From Clostridiaceae bacterium (lineage in GTDB: Bacteria > Cyanobacteriota > Vampirovibrionia > Gastranaerophilales > Gastranaerophilaceae), in NCBI GenBank assembly GCA_022641775.1, contig JALCDS010000015.1, positions 1 through 38,472 on the forward strand: DNA of 38,472 nt, written 5' to 3'. The notes under the pieces are model-generated. The model searched no databases. It was not told where the DNA came from and saw only the letters and a program-made list of their open reading frames with translations. Position numbers and translations under genes: made by a program. Numbering within the stretch: the first letter of the stretch is position 1; the number at the start of each line of letters is the position of its first letter. Below, one piece after another: positions 1 through 9,000 of this stretch.

Positions 1-1870
1 TCAAGCGTTCAGGTTCAACATTTTCCAATGTTTTACAATCAATTCTGTGAACAGAAACTCCTTTTGAACGTGTTACAACCCCAACAATAGGTTCTCCTGG
101 GATAGGTGAACAGCATTTTGCGATTGAATATAAAAGTCCTTCCAAACCGTTGATATCCTTTTGATTTTTGGATTTGTGTTCTTTGTGAACTTCTGTTTCT
201 TGCGGAATTTCATTTTGAATTTGAGGTTTTTTGAGTTTATTAACAATTTTGTTTAAAGTAGTTTCGCCATAGCCTAAAGCTGCAAATAAATCTTCTGCGG
301 ATTGGTAATTCATTATTTTGGCAACCCTGTCGAATTCGCCCTGCTTTACAAAATCATCAAATATGGCTTTTGTTAATTCATGTTCAAGATTTGCTTTGCC
401 GGAATCAATATGTTCTTCACGATTGTTCTTTTTAAACCATTGTTTGATTTTTGATGCTGCTTGTTTGGTAACTACAAAATTTAGCCAATCAAGACGTGGT
501 GCCGGTGTTTTCTTTGTCAAAATTTCTACGATGTCGCCGTTGTGTAATTTTGTATCTAATTGCGCAATACGACCGTTAACAAGTGCTCCGGTTGTTCTGT
601 TACCTACGTCTGAGTGAATTCTGTATGCAAAATCTACCGGTGTTGCATCTTTTGGTAGGTCAAGTACATCTCCGTTTGGAGTAAAGGCAAATACTTGGTC
701 TGAAAATAAATCTATTTTAACTGAATTTACGTAATCTTCTGCAGAAGTCACATCTTGTTCGTATTCAACCATTTTTCTCATCCATGAAAATTGGATATCA
801 GATGGATTGTTTGCCTTTTGGGAGCCTTTTTCTTTGTATCTCCAGTGTGCGGCAATACCATATTCTGCAACTTCGTGCATTTTCCAAGTTCTTATTTGCA
901 CTTCCAAAGGCTTTGATTTTGGGCCAATTACAGAGGTATGTAGGGATTGATACATATTACCTTTTGGCATTGCAATATAATCTTTGAATCTTCCGGGAAT
1001 CGGTTTGAATTGAGAGTGAATCAATCCTAAAACTTCATAACATTCTTTTTCACTGTCAACAATTACACGTACAGCTGTGATATCGTATAATTCGTGAAAA
1101 GCTATGTTTAATCGTTTCATTTTGCTATATATGCTGTAATAATGCTTTGCACGCCCTGTAATTTGCGCATTGATTCCTGCTTTTTCAACAGATTGTTTTA
1201 TTTTTTCGATAAGCAAATTTACTGTTTCTTCACGTTCTGTTTTGGTTTGAGAAACCAATTGAGCTATTTCAAAATATTTTTCAGGTTCAAGATATCTTAG
1301 GGATAAGTCTTCCAGTTCGGCCTTCATTTTTCCGATACCTAAACGGTTGGCAAGTGGTGCAAAAATATCAAGTGTTTCTCGGGCAATCTTTTGTTGTTTG
1401 TTTGCTGCCATAAAATTCAGAGTTCGCATATTATGCAATCTGTCAGCAAGCTTCAAAAATATTACTCTAACATCGTTTGCCATTGCAATAAACAAACGAC
1501 GGAAATTTTCAGCTTGTCTTTCTTCATTTGACTTGAATTGGAGTTTTCCGAGCTTTGTAACCCCTTGTACAAGGTTCAATACATCATCCCCGAATTTTTC
1601 TTGAATTTCTTCAGGCTTTGTATCTGTATCTTCCAAAATATCGTGTAAAAATGCAGCCATAATTGTATGGTTGTCAACTTTTAGACCTACAAGTATTTTG
1701 GCAACTTCTACAGGGTGAATTATATAAGGCTCTTCAGATACTCTATATTGCCCTTCATGTAATTTTTTTGCAAACAAAAAAGCTTCTTCTATCTGTTTTA
1801 TTTCATCAGGCGTTTTGCCTTGCTCTTGTAATTGCTCTCTTATTTCGTCAAATAAAGGTTTTTCTGTCAT
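1..1870 (-). CDS. rel: Bifunctional (p)ppGpp synthetase/hydrolase (RelA/SpoT family), 3' end cut by window edge
   Basis: Makes and degrades the alarmone (p)ppGpp in the stringent response. About 623 residues are visible from the ATG at 1870; the C-terminal regulatory end (ACT region) lies outside the window. The N-terminal HD hydrolase domain is intact (HP near 52, HD at 76-77, ED at 80-81). The synthetase domain follows, with FKDYIAMPKGNMYQSLHT and EVQIRT motifs. A TGS domain (LPKDATPVDFAYRIHSDVG) comes next, then the CC/zinc-type region (CCSPIPGEPIVG). Intact HD and synthetase signatures suggest a bifunctional enzyme. There is no Shine-Dalgarno sequence before the ATG; the promoter at 1881-1909 would leave only a few untranslated bases. 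It diverges from the DUF167 gene. The family call is secure; rel, relA and spoT are alternative names. Confidence 0.95.
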   Translation of the reverse strand, partial: MTEKPLFDEIREQLQEQGKTPDEIKQIEEAFLFAKKLHEGQYRVSEEPYIIHPVEVAKILVGLKVDNHTIMAAFLHDILEDTDTKPEEIQEKFGDDVLNLVQGVTKLGKLQFKSNEERQAENFRRLFIAMANDVRVIFLKLADRLHNMRTLNFMAANKQQKIARETLDIFAPLANRLGIGKMKAELEDLSLRYLEPEKYFEIAQLVSQTKTEREETVNLLIEKIKQSVEKAGINAQITGRAKHYYSIYSKMKRLNIAFHELYDITAVRVIVDSEKECYEVLGLIHSQFKPIPGRFKDYIAMPKGNMYQSLHTSVIGPKSKPLEVQIRTWKMHEVAEYGIAAHWRYKEKGSQKANNPSDIQFSWMRKMVEYEQDVTSAEDYVNSVKIDLFSDQVFAFTPNGDVLDLPKDATPVDFAYRIHSDVGNRTTGALVNGRIAQLDTKLHNGDIVEILTKKTPAPRLDWLNFVVTKQAASKIKQWFKKNNREEHIDSGKANLEHELTKAIFDDFVKQGEFDRVAKIMNYQSAEDLFAALGYGETTLNKIVNKLKKPQIQNEIPQETEVHKEHKSKNQKDINGLEGLLYSIAKCCSPIPGEPIVGVVTRSKGVSVHRIDCKTLENVEPERL

Positions 1871-1880
1871 AATACATTTT

Positions 1881-1909
1881 ATAATACAGATTTTTCTTGA
1901 TTTTTTCAA
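1881..1909 (-). promoter_or_regulatory. Sigma-70-type promoter for the rel gene
   Basis: On the minus strand the -35 box TTGAAA (1904-1909) and the -10 box TATTAT (1881-1886) are separated by exactly 17 bases. A start 7 bases past the -10 falls near 1874, leaving about 4 untranslated bases before the ATG at 1870. No ribosome-binding site fits in so short a leader. Confidence 0.6.
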
Positions 1910-1924
1910 GTGAATTTGTATAAT
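1897..1924 (+). promoter_or_regulatory. Sigma-70-type promoter for the DUF167 gene
   Basis: TTGATT (1897-1902) and TATAAT (1919-1924) are separated by 16 bases, giving a start near 1931. Its -35 lies back to back with the -35 of the rel promoter inside the inverted repeat CTTGA-N5-TCAAG (1896-1910), so the two promoters probably compete or are co-regulated. Confidence 0.55.
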
Positions 1925-1947
1925 TTCCTTCATAAGGATTAATGTTT

Positions 1948-2226
1948 ATGAAAAAAAATGATGGTTTCATTGTACATATAAAGATATCGCCAAATGCTTC
2001 AAAAAACGAGATTATTAAATCTGAAGACGGCGTTAAAGTGAAAATCACAGCGCAACCTGTTGAAAATAAAGCGAATAAAGCATTAGTAGAATTCCTTTCA
2101 AAAGAATTTAAGATTCCAAAGACTTCTATTGAAATTGTAAAAGGACAAACTTCAAAAGAAAAAACATTATTAATAAAAGTCGAGGATGAACACAAGCTAA
2201 ATGCAATAAAAATGTTAATAATGTAA
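1948..2226 (+). CDS. DUF167/YggU family protein
   Basis: Small conserved protein of about 92 residues, function unknown in bacteria. It carries the family pattern: a PNASKNEI segment, DGVKVKITAQPVENKANKAL, then IEIVKGQTSKEK with a hydrophobic strand after it. Two in-frame ATGs exist. The one at 1948 is preferred because AAGGA at 1934-1938 sits 9 bases upstream; the ATG at 1942 would leave only 3 bases. The gene runs divergently from rel. The family call is firm; the role is not known. Confidence 0.9.
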   Translation: MKKNDGFIVHIKISPNASKNEIIKSEDGVKVKITAQPVENKANKALVEFLSKEFKIPKTSIEIVKGQTSKEKTLLIKVEDEHKLNAIKMLIM

Positions 2227-2253
2227 ACATTTTCAATAAAAATTTACGTAACT

Positions 2254-2280
2254 AAACATTTTGAATTTTTTAAAATGTTT
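2254..2280 (+). terminator. Weak AT-rich hairpin after the DUF167 gene
   Basis: AAACATTTT (2254-2262) pairs with AAAATGTTT (2272-2280) around a 9-base loop. The left-arm sequence also occurs at 2225-2233, so an alternative longer-loop pairing is possible. There is no clear U-run after it, so termination is only a possibility. Confidence 0.3.
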
Positions 2281-2335
2281 TGTGATAGATTAAAAACAGT
2301 AGAGATCAGATTAGTTATTTTAAGGAGATTAATGA

Positions 2336-2962
2336 ATGTCTGAATATTTGAGCAAGGAAGAGATAAAGCAATGGAGAAGCTCATTAGAAAAGATTACATT
2401 AGAGGAATACGCTGCCAGATTAGGGAAAAAAATTGTTCACGAACAAACAGAGAGTGATTTGATTGATATAGTATTCAAAGGCAATCCTACAGTTTCTTCA
2501 AACGAGGATGAAGATTGGACAAAGAGTAGAAGCGAAAGATTGAGTTCAATTGCTGAACGCTCATTTAACAGAGAAAAAGAAATTTCTGTTACACCGTTTT
2601 CAGCTGCAAAAATTAAGGCGGAAACCGTTAAAGAAGAAAAGGCTAAAAAGCCTGTAAAGAAGCCTGTTGAAAAAGTTTCAAAAGCAAAAGAAATTAAAAA
2701 GCCTGAAGTAAAAGTTGAAAAGGCTGATAATTTGAGAGAAGAAGTCAGAGTTGTATTGAAAAAGGCTTTGACAGACAGAGAACAAAAAGTGTTTGATTAT
2801 TTTTCAGAAAATACAAACAAAATTGTTTATGCAAAAGATTTGGCTACATTATTAGATTTGCCAAGAGATTATGTTTATAAGTATATTAAAAATCTTAGAG
2901 CAAAAATCGAAGGTGATAAATTGAAAAATGCCGATAAAGGTGGATTTATTCTATCAGTATAG
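2336..2962 (+). CDS. Unrecognised protein with lysine-rich linker and C-terminal winged-helix-like domain
   Basis: 208 residues; no family name can be given. Residues 1-90 are charged and mostly helical, including LTEEYAARLG-like helices near 20-30. Residues 95-130 are a Lys/Pro/Val/Glu-rich low-complexity linker. Residues 145-208 resemble a winged helix: a first helix (REQKVFDYFSENT), a second (AKDLATLLDL), a likely recognition helix (RDYVYKYIKNLRAKI), then a wing ending in KGGFIL. This suggests a DNA-binding protein, possibly nucleoid-associated or a regulator, but that is inference. A strong ribosome-binding site, AAGGAG at 2322-2327, sits 8 bases before the ATG. The gene stands alone and ends at a good terminator. 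Confidence 0.75.
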   Translation: MSEYLSKEEIKQWRSSLEKITLEEYAARLGKKIVHEQTESDLIDIVFKGNPTVSSNEDEDWTKSRSERLSSIAERSFNREKEISVTPFSAAKIKAETVKEEKAKKPVKKPVEKVSKAKEIKKPEVKVEKADNLREEVRVVLKKALTDREQKVFDYFSENTNKIVYAKDLATLLDLPRDYVYKYIKNLRAKIEGDKLKNADKGGFILSV

Positions 2963-2981
2963 TCATAATTTAAAAGATTAG

Positions 2982-3008
2982 AAAAGGCGAACTTAATGTT
3001 CGTCTTTT
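2982..3008. terminator. Bidirectional intrinsic terminator between convergent genes
   Basis: AAAAGGCGAAC (2982-2992) pairs with GTTCGTCTTTT (2998-3008) around a 5-base loop, with one G-T pair. It is followed by T-rich sequence on the plus strand and by a T-rich stretch on the minus strand. It serves the winged-helix gene (plus) and the ruvB-downstream membrane protein gene (minus). Confidence 0.8.
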
Positions 3009-3010
3009 CT

Positions 3011-3622
3011 TTATTTTCTTTTTAGCATCCAAGCTGAAGTAATTGCCGTTAGTAGTATGCAAGTTAAAATTGTTACAATGCTAACTAATGGAACTGTAAA
3101 AATAAAATTTGAAAAATTAAGTTTATAAAGTCGTATCGGGATTAAACAAGCACTCGTTAGTAAAATAACGATGTTCACAAGTGGTAATAGTATTTTCCCA
3201 CTTTTTTTGATACCGAAGTTGAATAACTCTTTAAAATCGGTTTCTGGATTTGATTCTATATATTTAGAAACTTTTTCAACAATATAAATTGATATGAATT
3301 CAACAAATCCGAGCGTCGCAAAAATGGTTATATCAGTTAGAATACCTATCTGACAGAATGTTTTGTAATCTTTTAATCCTCCGTTCAATAACAGGATAAA
3401 TGTTGCAATCGCTGCGATTTCAAGTATGCAGAATATATTTGCAATTGAAGCTGCAGAACTTTTTTTACTTTTTATACCAAAATATGAATATGTCATAACA
3501 ATTTGTGCAAGAATTGCAATTAAGGTTGCAGAGCCTATTGGACAATATCCGTCAATTATCATCGGAATCATTACAAAAACTACAGCTAAGGCTGTTAATA
3601 TTGCTGAAAAAAGTATTTTCAT
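3011..3622 (-). CDS. Unrecognised multi-pass inner-membrane protein downstream of ruvB
   Basis: 203 residues, no family recognised. About six hydrophobic segments are visible: residues 3-22, 28-48, 60-80, 92-114, 145-165 and 173-197. The only sizeable soluble piece is a charged loop around 118-140. The C-terminus ends in MLKRK, which would place it in the cytoplasm. A ribosome-binding site (GGAG) lies 6-7 bases before the ATG. The gene starts 19 bases after the ruvB stop on the same strand, so it is probably in the same transcript, although a functional link to recombination is not implied. Ends at the shared terminator at 2982-3008. Confidence 0.75.
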   Translation of the reverse strand: MKILFSAILTALAVVFVMIPMIIDGYCPIGSATLIAILAQIVMTYSYFGIKSKKSSAASIANIFCILEIAAIATFILLLNGGLKDYKTFCQIGILTDITIFATLGFVEFISIYIVEKVSKYIESNPETDFKELFNFGIKKSGKILLPLVNIVILLTSACLIPIRLYKLNFSNFIFTVPLVSIVTILTCILLTAITSAWMLKRK

Positions 3623-3641
3623 ATTTTCTCCTTTTTAAAAT

Positions 3642-4709
3642 TTAAAATAAATTTTGTTGGCAATTACATGTTGTTTTGTAACCCAAATGGCGATATGCCG
3701 CAGGTGAAACTTTTCTTCCTCGTGGTGTTCTTTGTAGTAATCCGGATTGCAAAAGATACGGTTCACAAACATCTTCTAACGTTCTGACATCTTCTCCAAT
3801 TGCAGCTGCGATAGTTTCAATTCCGACAGGTCCTCCGTCATATTTTTCTATTATTAATTTTAAAAGTGTTCTGTCTGTTGTATCAAGTCCGAATTCATCT
3901 ATTTTTAAGGTTGAAAGTGCATCTTTTGCTATTTCTTCATCAATTTGTCCGCTAAATTTTACAAGAGCATAGTCTCCGACTCTTTTTACCAATCGGTTAG
4001 CTATACGCGGTGTGCCTCTTGAACGTCGAGCAATTTCATATGCACCTTTTTCATCTATTTTTATATTCAAAATGTTTGTGGTACGTTTTACGACATCAGA
4101 AAGTTCTTGCGTTGAATAAAACTCAAGTCTGTGGACAATTCCAAACCTGTCACGCAACGGGCCTGATAATTCTCCGGCCTTTGTCGTTGCACCTATGAGT
4201 GTAAATTTGGGAATTGGAATACGCAAAGTTTTTACAGTTTGCGATTTTCCGGTTGTCATATCAAGATAAAAATCTTCCATCGCAGGATACAAAATTTCTT
4301 CTGCTACACGATTGAGCCTATGAATTTCATCAATAAACAGGATTTCGCCGCCTTTTAAAGACATCAAAATTCCGATGATGTCTCTTGGTCGTTCCAATGC
4401 CGGAGCTGACGTTATTTTTATATCAACTCCCATTTGTTCTGCAACAACACCTGCAAGAGTGGTTTTCCCAAGTCCCGGTGGGCCGTAAAATAACAGGTGA
4501 TCAAGTGTTTGATTTCTTTTTTTTGCAGCAGCAACAGTTATTTTTAAAGCTTCTTTAAGAGAAGTTTGCCCGATATATTCGTCAAAAGTTTTTGGGCGAA
4601 TAGAGTTTTCAAAGTTTTTGTCGCTTTCAAACGACTCAGCTTTTGTAATAGGATTTTTCTCCTTTTTTATAGGTGTTTTATTTTCAAAATCGTCCGAAAT
4701 TATACTCAA
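3642..4709 (-). CDS. ruvB: Holliday junction branch migration helicase RuvB
   Basis: ATP-driven motor of the RuvAB complex, which migrates Holliday junctions during recombinational repair. 355 residues, slightly longer than usual because of a 35-residue charged N-terminal extension. Visible motifs are Walker A GPPGLGKT (76-83), Walker B LFIDEIH (124-130), sensor GATT (173-176) and the DRFG arginine-finger region (187-190). The C-terminal winged helix has [16 protein letters not shown] and the closing QRTPRGR. The start is a TTG at 4709 preceded 5 bases away by GGGAAG; no ATG lies between it and the conserved core. RuvA and RuvC are not in the window. The gene diverges from dapL across 80 bases. 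Confidence 0.97.
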   Translation of the reverse strand: MSIISDDFENKTPIKKEKNPITKAESFESDKNFENSIRPKTFDEYIGQTSLKEALKITVAAAKKRNQTLDHLLFYGPPGLGKTTLAGVVAEQMGVDIKITSAPALERPRDIIGILMSLKGGEILFIDEIHRLNRVAEEILYPAMEDFYLDMTTGKSQTVKTLRIPIPKFTLIGATTKAGELSGPLRDRFGIVHRLEFYSTQELSDVVKRTTNILNIKIDEKGAYEIARRSRGTPRIANRLVKRVGDYALVKFSGQIDEEIAKDALSTLKIDEFGLDTTDRTLLKLIIEKYDGGPVGIETIAAAIGEDVRTLEDVCEPYLLQSGLLQRTPRGRKVSPAAYRHLGYKTTCNCQQNLF

Positions 4710-4789
4710 ATCAACTTCCCTTTTCTATCCTTTTATGATAGCATAAATTTAAACTTAAGGGTAGATTGTAAATAAGGAGAAGCTATAAA

Positions 4790-5962
4790 ATGGTAAAAGT
4801 ATCAGAACGTTTAGAAAAAATACCTCCGTATTTGTTTGCGGAAATAGATAGAAAAATTGCAGAAGCTAAGGCAAAAGGTGTTGATATAATAAGTTTAGGT
4901 ATTGGTGATCCTGATACTCCGACTCTTCAACCTGTTGTTGATGAGATGCACAAAGCTATTGACAATCCTAAAAATCATGATTATCCGCCATATAACGGCA
5001 CTGAAAAGTTCCGTAACGCAGCTGCAAAATGGATGAAAAAACGTTTTGGTGTTGATATGGATGCTGATAGTGAGATTTTGGCAAATATCGGTTCAAAAGA
5101 AGCTATTGCTCACATATTTTTTGCTTTTGTAGACGAAGGTGATTATACACTTGTTCCGGATCCGGGATATCCTGTTTATAAGAATGCAACTATATTTGCC
5201 GGAGGGACTCCATATTCAATGCCATTGTTAGAGGAAAATGGCTTTTTGCCTGATTTTGATAAAATTCCTGAAGATGTTGCTAAAAAATCAAAACTTATGT
5301 TTTTGAATTATCCGAACAATCCGACAGGTGCGATTGCAAATTTAGACTTCTTCAAAAAAGCGGTTGATTTTTGTAAAAAATACGATATTTTGTTGTGCCA
5401 TGATATGGCATATTGTGAAATGACATTTGACGGTTACAAAGCTCCTTCTGTATTTGAAGTTGAAGGTGCTAAAGATATTGCAATAGAATTTTATTCACAT
5501 TCAAAATCATACAATATGACAGGTTGGAGAGTAGGATTTGTTTGCGGAAATGCAAAGGCTGTAAAAGCTCTTGGAACGATTAAGAACAATATTGATAGCG
5601 GGACTTTTAAGGCTATTCAAGATGCAGCTTCTGTTGCCTTTGATATTGACCAATCAACAATAGACAAATTGAATAAGATGTATCAGGAACGTCGTGATGC
5701 AGCAGAAAATGGCTTGAAAGAATTGGGTTGGAATATAAAACCTTCAAAAGCAACATTTTATTTGTGGTTACCTGTAACAAAAGGAATGACAAGTGAAGAA
5801 TTCGTTACCGCTATGCTTGAAAAAGCCGGCGTTGTTGTGCCACCGGGAAATGGTTACGGAAAATACGGTGAAGGCTATTTCCGTATAGCATTAACAAAAA
5901 ACGTTGATACTATAAAAGAATGTATAAACCGTATGAAAAAAGCCGGTATTCGTTACAATTAA
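4790..5962 (+). CDS. dapL: LL-diaminopimelate aminotransferase (DapL)
   Basis: PLP enzyme that converts tetrahydrodipicolinate directly to LL-diaminopimelate for lysine and peptidoglycan, the short route used by plants, cyanobacteria and Chlamydia. 390 residues, fold-type I class I/II aminotransferase. It shows the NYPNNPTG motif (173-180), D205 and Y208 for cofactor contact, the Schiff-base lysine in SHSKSYNMTGWR (K239), and R247. The N-terminal ERLEKIPPYLF and GIGDPDTPT are typical of DapL; a related class I aminotransferase is the main alternative. AAGGAG at 4774-4779 lies 10 bases before the ATG. Transcribed divergently from ruvB. Confidence 0.9.
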   Translation: MVKVSERLEKIPPYLFAEIDRKIAEAKAKGVDIISLGIGDPDTPTLQPVVDEMHKAIDNPKNHDYPPYNGTEKFRNAAAKWMKKRFGVDMDADSEILANIGSKEAIAHIFFAFVDEGDYTLVPDPGYPVYKNATIFAGGTPYSMPLLEENGFLPDFDKIPEDVAKKSKLMFLNYPNNPTGAIANLDFFKKAVDFCKKYDILLCHDMAYCEMTFDGYKAPSVFEVEGAKDIAIEFYSHSKSYNMTGWRVGFVCGNAKAVKALGTIKNNIDSGTFKAIQDAASVAFDIDQSTIDKLNKMYQERRDAAENGLKELGWNIKPSKATFYLWLPVTKGMTSEEFVTAMLEKAGVVVPPGNGYGKYGEGYFRIALTKNVDTIKECINRMKKAGIRYN

Positions 5963-5989
5963 ATCAACTGTTTAATGTATGTTAAATTA

Positions 5990-6018
5990 TTGTGACAAAA
6001 GACTTCATGTGGTACAAT
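5990..6018 (+). promoter_or_regulatory. Promoter predicting a leaderless transcript
   Basis: TTGTGA (5990-5995), a 17-base spacer and TACAAT (6013-6018). The expected start, 7-8 bases past the -10, is 6025-6026, which is the A of the ATG at 6026. No Shine-Dalgarno sequence is present. Confidence 0.6.
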
Positions 6019-6025
6019 TAAACTT

Positions 6026-9000
6026 ATGGAATGTCCAAAATGCGGATTTGAAATAGATGAAAAAGCGCTTGTTTGCCCAAATTGCAAAAAAGTGTTAAAA
6101 CTCGTATGCCCTGTTTGTAAGACTATTAATACTACAAATACTTGTAAAAGATGTGGTTATGTAATAGTTTCAAAGTGTAACAAGTGCGGAAAAATTAATC
6201 AAACTGCCACTAAAAAATGCAGAAAATGCGGTTTTAGTACCGAACAAAGTGTTATTTTGAACGAAGCTAATACTGATGACTTTGTCATGCTCGTTTTGAC
6301 GTTCCCAAATCTCGATAATATGCGTAAAATTTTGGGTTCGGCTCAACTCTATAATAGGTTTAAAGTTAATTTGGACGGTATTATTCATGATACCTGTAAA
6401 GAAAAAGGAGTTCGCCGTCAACTTTATAAAAGTACGTATGCGATAAGATTTGATAAGGATTATTCATTAAAATCTTCTGCAGATAATGCTGTTAAGACAA
6501 TTATTGAAATGCTTAACAAAATTTTGACTATGAATGCGAAATTATCAGAAAGAAAGAATTCTTCTATCAGATGTAATGCATTTTTATTGAAACGTTCAAT
6601 TAATGATGATCCGAATAATCTTGAAACCGGTTATAATATTAACCTTTTATACGGTGGTTCCAAGGATAAAGAAGAAAAGATTTTAAATACATTCCAATTG
6701 ATAGCTGATTCTGATGTCGCTGATGCCTTAGAAAATAAATACCCTATGGCAGTATTGTCAAATACTCTTGTAAAAAATCAAATGAAATCTTTTTATGAAA
6801 TTGATATTAAAGATTTGATTCAAATTGAAATGCCGCAAGAAGAAGAACCGGAAATTGAGGTCCCTAACTTTGTTCAGAATATGTTGATGGAACAAGAAAA
6901 TCTTGAAGATGAAGCGAGAAACAGTTTCGTTAAAAAGAATGATCCGGATGCTATATATGATATTGAAACTATTAATTTTGACGAGTTGAAGTGTGCGTTT
7001 ATCAGAACTCAAAATGTGGATATATCATTCCATTTATTAAATGCAATGCAATCTCATCCTAAAGGAATTATCGGGATAAGAACTGCAGAGTTGTATAAAC
7101 CGTATTCAATTTCAATATTGAATACAATTGAACAGACAAAATTGTATAAAAATATTATACCTATAACTTGTTATGATGAAATGAAATACGCACCGTATTC
7201 TTTCTTTTCTGATTTAGTTGCCGGAATATTTGATTATGCTGTTTCTCAAAAATTGTTTGTTGAAAACGATTATTCTATTTTTGCAAATATTGACCCCGAA
7301 GGATTGGTAAAAGATTTGGTAACGCTTACTTCAAATGGCGGAAAAAATCCTGTTGATACCAGATATACTTATTTTGATATCTTTTTAACGCTTTTGCAGG
7401 CTATTCCTGAAAGTATGATTTTTATTGAAGATTTTGATAAAATTGATTCAAGTTCATACGACGTAATTAAATACCTGTTTAAAGCTTTTGACCAACTGAA
7501 TATAAGTTATATTTTAACTTATGATAAAGATTTTTCATTACATAAAGATATGCATTTCTTGTTAAATATGGATAATTATACAGAAATATTTTTAAAACCT
7601 ACTCCGTTTGAAAAAATGATAGAAGAAAATAAAGCTGCATATAAAGATATTCTGGATAGTTTCTATTTTTGCAGAATAGCAAAGTATTCTTGTGGAAGTA
7701 TTTTATATTTGGATACCGCAGTACAGTATCTTTTGGAATCAAATGTCTTTACTATAAAGGATGATGTCGTAAAAATTGCAAATGAAAAAACTATTATTAT
7801 TCCATCAAGTTTGGACAAGCTTGTTGGTAGACGTTTGAATTTGTTGCAAGATGATGAAAATGCTATAAAATTTTTGGCTTCGGCAGTGCTTTTGGGTACT
7901 CGTATTGATTTGAATACTGTTAAAAGTTTAGAAATACCTAATATTGAAAAAGCATTGGCAAAATTGCAGGATATGGGCATTATCTATATGTATAATAATT
8001 GTGTCCATTTCCCTAATTATAACTTATTACGTAGAAACTTGTTGGATGTCATTAGTCCTATTTATTTGAAAGAAATTGCCAAAAATCTTTTAGAAAAGGT
8101 ATTTATGCCAAATTTGCCAAGTTTTACAAAAGCATATTTGTACAATTTACTTGATGAAAAGGACAAAGCGCTGAATGAATGGAAAATATTAGCCGAGTTA
8201 GATTTAAAACTGGGTGATTTTTCGTCATATCTCAACAGTATTGAAAAAGTAATTGAATTTTTGGATGAGTCTGCAAACGATGATAATCAGGAATTTATTG
8301 AGAAAGAGAAAAAAGATTTATATGTAAAAATTTCAGATAATATGTTTGAATATATTCCTGAAAAGACTGCAACAATTGTCCAAAGCGCGCTAGAAAATCT
8401 TGAAAAAGATCATAATACAGACAAAATTATAAATTTGTGTAATAAGATGATTCAAGGCGATTTATTCGCAGGAAATTACTTGCATGCATTAGAATTAACG
8501 CATAAAATTTTATCATTATTGCCACCGTCTTCATTGACTCCGGCTTATCCTAATTTTAATCCTTATTTTTATATGATGTCATTAATTCATATTCAAATAT
8601 TGTTTAATATAGGTGCTTTAAACGAATGTATTGATATAGGCTATAGAGTTTTGAATGAGGTTAAGGATGCTACAACTGCAAGCTTAAAACCGGACTCTTA
8701 TTCACTGGAAGAATTTGAAAATATAATAATAGACTCTATTGCGTATATTGCGTTAGCAAATGTTATTTCTATGAAGGGTAATGTTCAACAATTCTTAGAA
8801 ATAACAAGAAGCGATTTTTCAAAAGTTCCGCCGGCTTATGCGATATTTATACAATTAGAAGCCTTGATACATGGAGCACCTGTAAATGCGGATATATTTA
8901 AGGATGAGAAAACAGATAGTTTTGCTCAAATTTTGTACAATGTAATTCAGGCATTTTCAGTAAACTTTGAAGACCCTAATGCATTTGCTCAAAATATTTA

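Noticed and set aside
6170..7012. Minus-strand open frames inside the 1168-residue gene
   Set aside because: They lack ribosome-binding sites and recognisable domains, and lie opposite a convincing coding frame with six CxxC pairs.
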